From positions 1-37,031 of the forward strand of contig JAJDNT010000098.1 of the NCBI GenBank assembly GCA_022340515.1: a DNA stretch of 37,031 nucleotides. The letters are read 5' to 3'. The notes beneath the pieces were generated by a model, which did no database searches, was not told the DNA's origin, and was given only the letters and a program-made list of their open reading frames with translations. The stretch comes from Deltaproteobacteria bacterium. Its GTDB lineage: Bacteria; Desulfobacterota; Syntrophobacteria; BM002. The position numbers and the translations under genes were made by a program. Below, one piece after another: positions 31,906-37,031 of this stretch. How positions within the stretch are numbered: position 1 is the first letter of the stretch; the number at the start of each line of letters is the position of its first letter.

Positions 31906-32517
31906 GTGTCGTTTATTGATCTGAGTAAAAATGAGGTACAATGTAAAGTCGTCTATTATGGACCTGGGCGAGGTGGTAAAACTACCAACCTCCTTTACTT
32001 GCACCAGGCTATGACCGACTCCGTTCGCGGCAAGATGGTCACTATCGATACCAAGGGCGATCGTACTCTGTTTTTTGATTTCCTCCCCTTGGCACTAGGC
32101 AAGATTCAGGGACTGAGCATCAAGATCCAGCTCTACACCGTTCCTGGACAGGTCATGTACAATGCCACCCGCAAACTCGTCCTTAAGGGTGTAGATGGCA
32201 TTGTTTTCGTGGCGGATTCTCTAAAGGTTCAAAAAGAAAAAAACATAGAAAGCCTCGCAAACCTGAGACAAAATCTTGCCGAGGACAACTTAGACATGAA
32301 GGACATCCCTCTAGTGCTTCAATTCAATAAGAGGGATCTTGGCGGTTCCAATATTCCCATCCTCACCGTTGAGGAGATGCAGGAAGACCTGAACTCTGAA
32401 CTTCAGGTTCCGTGGTTCAGCGGCAGTGCATTAAAGGGCGACGGTGTGTTTGAGACTCTGAGAGAGATCAGCAAGCGCACAGTCAAATATGTAAGCCGTA
32501 AACTTTTATCTCGCTAG
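31906..32517 (+). CDS. MglA-type small GTPase
   Basis: This 203-residue Ras-like GTPase starts at GTG, 2 bp after the roadblock stop. Its P-loop is GPGRGGKT (19-26). The DxxG position reads TVPGQ (78-82), with Thr in place of Asp, a hallmark of the MglA family. The base-recognition motif is NKRD (141-144), and SGSALKGDG supplies the G5 region. In Myxococcus, MglA sets cell polarity and motility by switching between GTP and GDP states. Here it probably acts with the upstream roadblock protein, in an operon that continues with an acidic CheW-like protein and a TPR-pseudokinase. I use the family name rather than the symbol mglA, as the role here is not shown. Confidence 0.95.
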   Translation: MSFIDLSKNEVQCKVVYYGPGRGGKTTNLLYLHQAMTDSVRGKMVTIDTKGDRTLFFDFLPLALGKIQGLSIKIQLYTVPGQVMYNATRKLVLKGVDGIVFVADSLKVQKEKNIESLANLRQNLAEDNLDMKDIPLVLQFNKRDLGGSNIPILTVEEMQEDLNSELQVPWFSGSALKGDGVFETLREISKRTVKYVSRKLLSR

Positions 32518-32546
32518 TAACCCTCAGTTGCCAGAAGGAGGGGCAC

Positions 32547-34940
32547 ATGGATTTGACCGACGACCCCTTGGCTGGAGTCGACGCCAGTGAACTTGAGGCA
32601 GATATTGATAGAGCAATCGATGAACTCTTCGTAAAAAAGGGAGAGGCAAAAGAGCCATCGATTGCCAAACCGGGAGAGCCCGCCGAAAAACCAGTAGAAG
32701 AGCCAAAGGATGAACCAGCGGAAGAAGCTGTTCACGAGGAACCATCTGAGCTCGCAGATGATACTCTGGCTGACCTGAAAGAGAGCCTTCTTACCCTAGA
32801 TTGGGAAATCACCCCCGAGTCCATCAAGGCATTTGAAAAAGAGCTTCAGCTTGTAAGCGACAAAGTGAGTGACGACCGTCACTGTATGGCAGTTATCAAA
32901 ATGGCCTTGGGCGTTCTCCAATACCTGCGAGCTGCAAAGGAATCAGCCGCACCTATTTCCATTCAGTTTTTACACGGCGCCATACGAGGTCTTGACATTT
33001 TTGTGCGAGAGCCTGCACCTACAGAGGCTGAGCGCAACGAAGTAATGGACAAATTGCTCGGCCAGTTCAGGCGAGTAAAAGCTGAAATCCAGCGGATGCA
33101 ACCCCGGGAAGCTCCTGAAAAGGCGGAGGAACCTCCAGCAGTTGAACCTGTCGTTGAGCCAGAGCCAACTGAGGAGCCCATATTAGAGGAAATCACCGCT
33201 GAGGAGCCTGTGCTTGAAGACTTGGCCGAAGAAGAAGCACCGGCCTTTGAAGAGATCGTTGAAGACGAGACTATTTTGGAGGAGCTTCCTGTGGAAACAG
33301 AGATAGCGGCGGCTCCCCCCGAAGAGGAACCTCTAATAGAAGAGCTGGTGGGAGAGGAACCAGTCGTAGAAGAGCTGCCACCGGAAGAACTGGATTTCAT
33401 GGCGGACCTCGAAGAAGAGCCCACTTTGGCAGAACCACCTGAAGAAGAGCCAACCCTGGAGGATATAACTGCTGAAGAGTTGACCTTGGAGGAAGTTGCG
33501 CCAGAGGAGCCGACACTGGCTGCCGACCTTGAAGAAGAGCCAACCCTGGAGGATATAACTGCTGAAGAGTTGACCTTGGAGGAAGTTGCGCCAGAGGAGC
33601 CGACACTGGCTGCCGACCTCGAAGAAGAACCCATTCTGGCAGAACCACCTGAGGAAGAAGTTAGCCTGACACTAGATCTCGAGGAGGAGCCCTCATTCGA
33701 AGAGTTGTTTGATGAAGAACCGATCAGCGAGGAAGTTGCCGCAGAAGAACCTCCTCTTGCCCCAGTTATAGAAGAAGAACCGGATATAGAAGAAGTATTC
33801 GGGGAAGAATTGGGATTTGAAGAACTTCCGGAGGAGGAGCCGGCTCTGGAGTTCATGGAGGAGCCCGAGGAAGTTACTCCTGTAGCTGCCGTGGCAGTGG
33901 GAGAAGTTCCGGCAGCTTTGCAAAATATCGTCCAGGAAGCAAAGAGCCAGAGTGGTCAGCTATCGGAGGCGGTGGCCGCTCTCGCGCAGGAGACTGAAGA
34001 CTTTTTTGGCCGTATTATGAAAGCCATGGCTGGCAAGCCTGCTCTGGCGAAATTAGAGCAGTATTTTGGTTCCGCCCACAATAGCGTGGAAGCCAAGCTT
34101 TCAGAGGCTCGGCGGTTGTCCGAAAATTTGCTTGAAACCTTGGCCCAACTTGAGCAAAACCTTGGTCAGCAGCAGGTGGGGACTATTGCGCCCGATGCCC
34201 AGGCGGCAATCAGTTCTCAGGTCAAAACAATACGGAATGCCATCGAAAATATAAGCCAGGCTACCTCCAAACTACAGCAGGGTCTCACCGGTGAGGCCAG
34301 GGCCCCATCGGCGGATTACCAGGGTATAGCCTTCAAGGACGCCCGCGCGGAAACAGAGGAGTTTTCTTTTGAGCCCGATGACCTTATGGAAGGTTTGGAT
34401 TCCGAACCAGTGCTGGATCTGGTGGAGGAGGTTACTGCTGAACCCCTGAGGCCGACACCAGGCACCCTGGCCACCATATATTTAGCTGATGTGGCTAACA
34501 ATACACTGGGAGTACCCACGGAGGCTGTGGCCAATGTCTTCAAGATTTCCAAGGGCAAAGCAAAGGCTATCCGCAAAAGAGGTTACGTCAGACTGACTGA
34601 TTTCAAGTCCGCTTTTCGCAGCATTAAAAGGGGAATTACCGGCCCGCTCGCGGAGTTGAAGCCCAAAGATCTAAAGAAGATACAGTTCCCCCTTGTCGGT
34701 CTGAGTCCGGAGATTCTTGGCAGCGATGACACCGAGGCAGTAGCCCCAGTCAGAGGCATCGTCCTACTGAGCACCGGTCAGCGCCATGGTGCTTTGCTAA
34801 CTGATGAAGTTATGCAAAGGACACCCTATGACGTCAAGGGCTATCAAAAGGCTGGACTACCAGGAGAGGTGAGTGGCACGGCCACTATCGAAGGGGACTT
34901 CGAGATCAACGTTATTGATCCGGACTACGTACTGTCTTAA
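32547..34940 (+). CDS. Large acidic-repeat protein with CheW-like C-terminal domain
   Basis: This 797-residue protein starts at ATG 32547, with AGGAGG upstream. Regions in order: an N-terminal short acidic stretch; a helical domain (about 70-150, DTLADLKESLLTLDWEITPESIKAF) of HPt-like size; a very acidic, low-complexity region (about 192-450) of EEPTLEE-type repeats; a coiled coil (about 455-600); and a C-terminal domain (about 640-797) that resembles CheW or the CheA regulatory domain (IYLADVANNTLGVPTEAV, RGIVLLSTGQRHGALLTDEV and SGTATIEGDFEINVIDPDYVL). The CheW assignment is by pattern and is moderate. The acidic part contains a near-perfect 90-bp tandem duplication. The position between a GTPase pair and a pseudokinase suggests a signalling scaffold. 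Confidence 0.8.
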   Translation: MDLTDDPLAGVDASELEADIDRAIDELFVKKGEAKEPSIAKPGEPAEKPVEEPKDEPAEEAVHEEPSELADDTLADLKESLLTLDWEITPESIKAFEKELQLVSDKVSDDRHCMAVIKMALGVLQYLRAAKESAAPISIQFLHGAIRGLDIFVREPAPTEAERNEVMDKLLGQFRRVKAEIQRMQPREAPEKAEEPPAVEPVVEPEPTEEPILEEITAEEPVLEDLAEEEAPAFEEIVEDETILEELPVETEIAAAPPEEEPLIEELVGEEPVVEELPPEELDFMADLEEEPTLAEPPEEEPTLEDITAEELTLEEVAPEEPTLAADLEEEPTLEDITAEELTLEEVAPEEPTLAADLEEEPILAEPPEEEVSLTLDLEEEPSFEELFDEEPISEEVAAEEPPLAPVIEEEPDIEEVFGEELGFEELPEEEPALEFMEEPEEVTPVAAVAVGEVPAALQNIVQEAKSQSGQLSEAVAALAQETEDFFGRIMKAMAGKPALAKLEQYFGSAHNSVEAKLSEARRLSENLLETLAQLEQNLGQQQVGTIAPDAQAAISSQVKTIRNAIENISQATSKLQQGLTGEARAPSADYQGIAFKDARAETEEFSFEPDDLMEGLDSEPVLDLVEEVTAEPLRPTPGTLATIYLADVANNTLGVPTEAVANVFKISKGKAKAIRKRGYVRLTDFKSAFRSIKRGITGPLAELKPKDLKKIQFPLVGLSPEILGSDDTEAVAPVRGIVLLSTGQRHGALLTDEVMQRTPYDVKGYQKAGLPGEVSGTATIEGDFEINVIDPDYVLS
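33441..33620. repeat. Tandem 90-bp direct duplication in the acidic-repeat gene
   Basis: Bases 33441-33530 and 33531-33620 differ only at their last position (T/C). Each encodes 30 residues starting EEEPTLEDITAEEL (residues 299-328 and 329-358). The flanks DLEEEPTLAEPPEEE and DLEEEPILAEPPEEE repeat as well, so copy number may vary between relatives. Confidence 0.95.
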
Positions 34941-35010
34941 GCCGCCGCCGGCTTCAATGAACAACCTCTTCTCGTGCTAGGAAAACAGTTGCCCGGGGTC
35001 TTCTCTGACC

Positions 35011-37031
35011 ATGCAAGCAAATATCAGTAACAATTCCAGCGCCAATGAGTTAGCAGAGATCCAAGAGAAGGTCAACGAGGCTGAACTATACCTCACCCAG
35101 GGCCTCTTCGAGGAAGCTCGCCAGATTTACCAAGAGATTTTGAACGAGCTCGGATCTCTCGCAGATAAGGGTGCTGCCGATCCTGCCCTCCTTCAATCCT
35201 ACAAGAGCCAGCGCACATTCATTCAGGAACAGCTAGCCACTATTGACCGTCAGGAGGCGGAATTCCACGGTCTCGCTCCAGAGGCCCCGGCAGAACAGGC
35301 CGCTGCACCTCAAAAAGAAGAAGGGAACGCTGCTTTCAATCGCGGACAAGCCTTTTTGGACATAGGCATGTTTGCCGATGCCATCAACGAATTTCAACGG
35401 GCTGCCGAGTTAGGTTTCCAACCCACTGAATGCTCTCTCCAGATTGGCAAGGCCTATCTCCAACTAGGGCAGCACGGCGAAGGAATTCGGGTGCTAAAAC
35501 AAACTTACAAGCGTAAGGATTTGAGCGACACTGAAAGAAATCTGGTGCTTGCCCAGTTGGCGGTGGGCTTTGAAACAGCTGGGGACAAGGAAGAAGCCTT
35601 GCAACTTTACCAAAAGCTTGCCGAGCGGGATCCCAAGCATTTAACCGCAGCCAAGAAAGTCAAGAGTTTGGCAAAGGAGGGTGACCGTTATTATTTCAAC
35701 ATGGTGAAGCTGCACCTGAAAAATAAGCAGTTTTCCAAGGCCATTAAAACCCTTCGTCAAATGGAGAAGGAAAACCAGGCTTCTGTTGCTGAGGTCATGC
35801 CCCTTTATGAGCAAATATTAGAGAAAGATCCTGGAAACAAAGAGGCAATTGAACAGATTACTAGTATTTACGGCCAGATGCTTGACAATGGAGGTGGAGG
35901 AGTCGATACCCGGCTAAAGTTCGCTCGCCTCTTACTTCGAGCCGGTGAATTCGACAGGGCAGCCAACGAATATTTAGAAGTAATGCTGGAGGACACCCCT
36001 TACAAAATAACCGCCCTAAACGAGTTGGGCGAGGCTCTGTTGGAAAGACAGGACTATGACCGTATTTTGGAGCTCCTCGAAGACGCCGTTCCCTGGGTGG
36101 AGTCCCTAGACCCCGGACCTGAAACTCTAAACTATTATGTGCTCCTTGGAAAGGCGTGTGAAAGGAAAAGCCTGTATGACCAGGCACGATCCTACTTCCA
36201 ACGAGCTGCCGAGATTGATCCTACCCATGAAGCAATTAAGGTCAAAGGCGACACTCAGACGGAAGATCCTCTTCTCTCCCGAGGTAAAACCCTCCTCAGG
36301 CTTAGAGTGAATGAAGACATCCAATACCAGATTCAGGAGAAAATCGGCGAGGACACCCTCCATCAGTTTTTCAAGGTCAGAGAGGTTCCAAGCGGGAGCC
36401 TACGCGTCGCCAAATCTCTTTCTCCCGCCCTATCAGCGGAAATTACCGCTAAGGACTTCATGGTGAAGTGGGGTTACGAGCAAGTGAACATGGAAAACCG
36501 CAACATCACCCGAGTCTTAGACGTGGCCGAGAGAGGGAAGCATTATTATCTTATTACCGAGGATTTCGACAGTACCCTGGATGACCTACTCAAAAAGAAA
36601 ACCAGTCTTACCATAAAAGAGGCGGTTCGTCTGGCCCGAGCCCTTCTTAATGGTTTAGCCTATGCTCATTCCCATCGTGGCTCTGATGACACCCTGAGAA
36701 AGATATTTCACCTCGGCCTCAATCCCAAGCGGATACTAATTAGGGGCGAGTTGAGCAACGCCAAGATAGCTGATTTTGGCCTCATTTCCAAGTTGGGCAT
36801 TGAGCTGGGTTTTACTCTGGACTATAAGGAACTTTCTGCTTACGAACTTACCTACATGGCACCTGAATTATTCAACCGTGCGCCCGCCCGCATGCCTGAC
36901 AAGATGAAGCAGGCCGCAGATCTATATTCCTTCGGTCTGGTTTTTTATCGAGCCCTTACAGGCAAGGTGCCCTTTGAAGGACCATCGCCGGAGGACTTCA
37001 AAAAACAGCACAACGAGCAGTATCCCGTACC
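35011..37031 (+). CDS. TPR protein fused to a pseudokinase-like Ser/Thr kinase domain (3' end outside window)
   Basis: The reading frame is open from ATG 35011 to the window edge (673 codons visible), 70 bp after the acidic-repeat gene. Residues ~15-430 hold about nine TPR-like repeats, e.g. LFEEARQIYQEIL, MFADAINEFQRAAELG, DKEEALQLYQKLAERDP and YDQARSYFQRAAEIDP. Residues ~445 onward have a kinase-like fold: VAK with Lys468, HLGLNPKRIL (567-576) where HRDLKPEN should be, DFG (588-590), and MAPELF. The catalytic Asp is Gly569, the metal Asn is Arg574, and no Gly-rich loop is visible. It is thus probably a pseudokinase used as a binding module. Cytoplasmic; no signal or anchor in the visible part. 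It continues the roadblock-GTPase-CheW-like operon. Confidence 0.9.
   Translation, partial: MQANISNNSSANELAEIQEKVNEAELYLTQGLFEEARQIYQEILNELGSLADKGAADPALLQSYKSQRTFIQEQLATIDRQEAEFHGLAPEAPAEQAAAPQKEEGNAAFNRGQAFLDIGMFADAINEFQRAAELGFQPTECSLQIGKAYLQLGQHGEGIRVLKQTYKRKDLSDTERNLVLAQLAVGFETAGDKEEALQLYQKLAERDPKHLTAAKKVKSLAKEGDRYYFNMVKLHLKNKQFSKAIKTLRQMEKENQASVAEVMPLYEQILEKDPGNKEAIEQITSIYGQMLDNGGGGVDTRLKFARLLLRAGEFDRAANEYLEVMLEDTPYKITALNELGEALLERQDYDRILELLEDAVPWVESLDPGPETLNYYVLLGKACERKSLYDQARSYFQRAAEIDPTHEAIKVKGDTQTEDPLLSRGKTLLRLRVNEDIQYQIQEKIGEDTLHQFFKVREVPSGSLRVAKSLSPALSAEITAKDFMVKWGYEQVNMENRNITRVLDVAERGKHYYLITEDFDSTLDDLLKKKTSLTIKEAVRLARALLNGLAYAHSHRGSDDTLRKIFHLGLNPKRILIRGELSNAKIADFGLISKLGIELGFTLDYKELSAYELTYMAPELFNRAPARMPDKMKQAADLYSFGLVFYRALTGKVPFEGPSPEDFKKQHNEQYPV

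Noticed and set aside
32963-33856. A 297-codon serine-rich frame on the minus strand
   Set aside because: It is the complement of the Glu-rich repeat region (GAA/GAG codons read back as Ser codons) and has no support as a gene.

Overview
The window looks like a chromosomal segment of an uncultured deltaproteobacterium (Desulfobacterota). The basis is gene content: a GAF-PAS sigma-54 activator, DUF2845, DUF4410 and DUF4911 proteins, a FadL-type porin, the order thrS-infC-rpmI-rplT-pheS-pheT-merR, and a roadblock/MglA GTPase pair. No species can be named from the sequence alone.

Region 1 (1-10.6 kb, plus strand) looks accessory. Two small exported proteins come first, then a sigma-54 enhancer-binding regulator (988-2958). 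Just downstream lie an inverted repeat that could be its binding site and a near-consensus -24/-12 promoter (3091-3106). This promoter would drive an ABM monooxygenase-fold protein, a FadL/TodX-like outer-membrane channel, a DUF4410 lipoprotein and a large exported arylsulfatase, ending at a perfect 18-bp hairpin. The set suggests regulated uptake and desulfation of a hydrophobic sulfate ester, which is an inference. A run of small lipoproteins and secreted proteins of unknown function follows, including a remnant tandem copy and a lipoprotein with four CX3C motifs. The region ends at a perfect 28-bp inverted repeat.

Region 2 (10.6-18.8 kb, minus strand) reads from right to left: DUF4911, a tandem cyclic-nucleotide-binding protein, miaB, a bifunctional nuclease-family protein, then PHP phosphoesterase, membrane-anchored transglutaminase, ABC ATPase and ABC permease. 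Several of these genes overlap by about 16 bp.

Region 3 (19.2-31.3 kb, plus strand) is core: recJ, an exported FlgT-N-like protein, a CDP-alcohol phosphatidyltransferase, tRNA-Val(GAC), thrS, infC (with a non-AUG start), rpmI, rplT, pheS, pheT and a MerR regulator.

Region 4 (31.5 kb to the end, plus strand) is a signalling operon: a roadblock protein, an MglA-type GTPase, a long acidic-repeat protein with a CheW-like C-terminus, and a TPR protein fused to a kinase domain that lacks its catalytic aspartate. The last gene runs off the window. This four-gene set is the best candidate for a little-described system.

From 12.4 to 30.9 kb, most larger intergenic gaps hold degenerate arrays with strict 7-bp periodicity, several arranged as facing inverted arms. 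Two other repeat families, a GTCATT mini-hairpin element and a dRS3-like palindrome pair, share these gaps. None was seen left of 12.3 kb or right of 31 kb.
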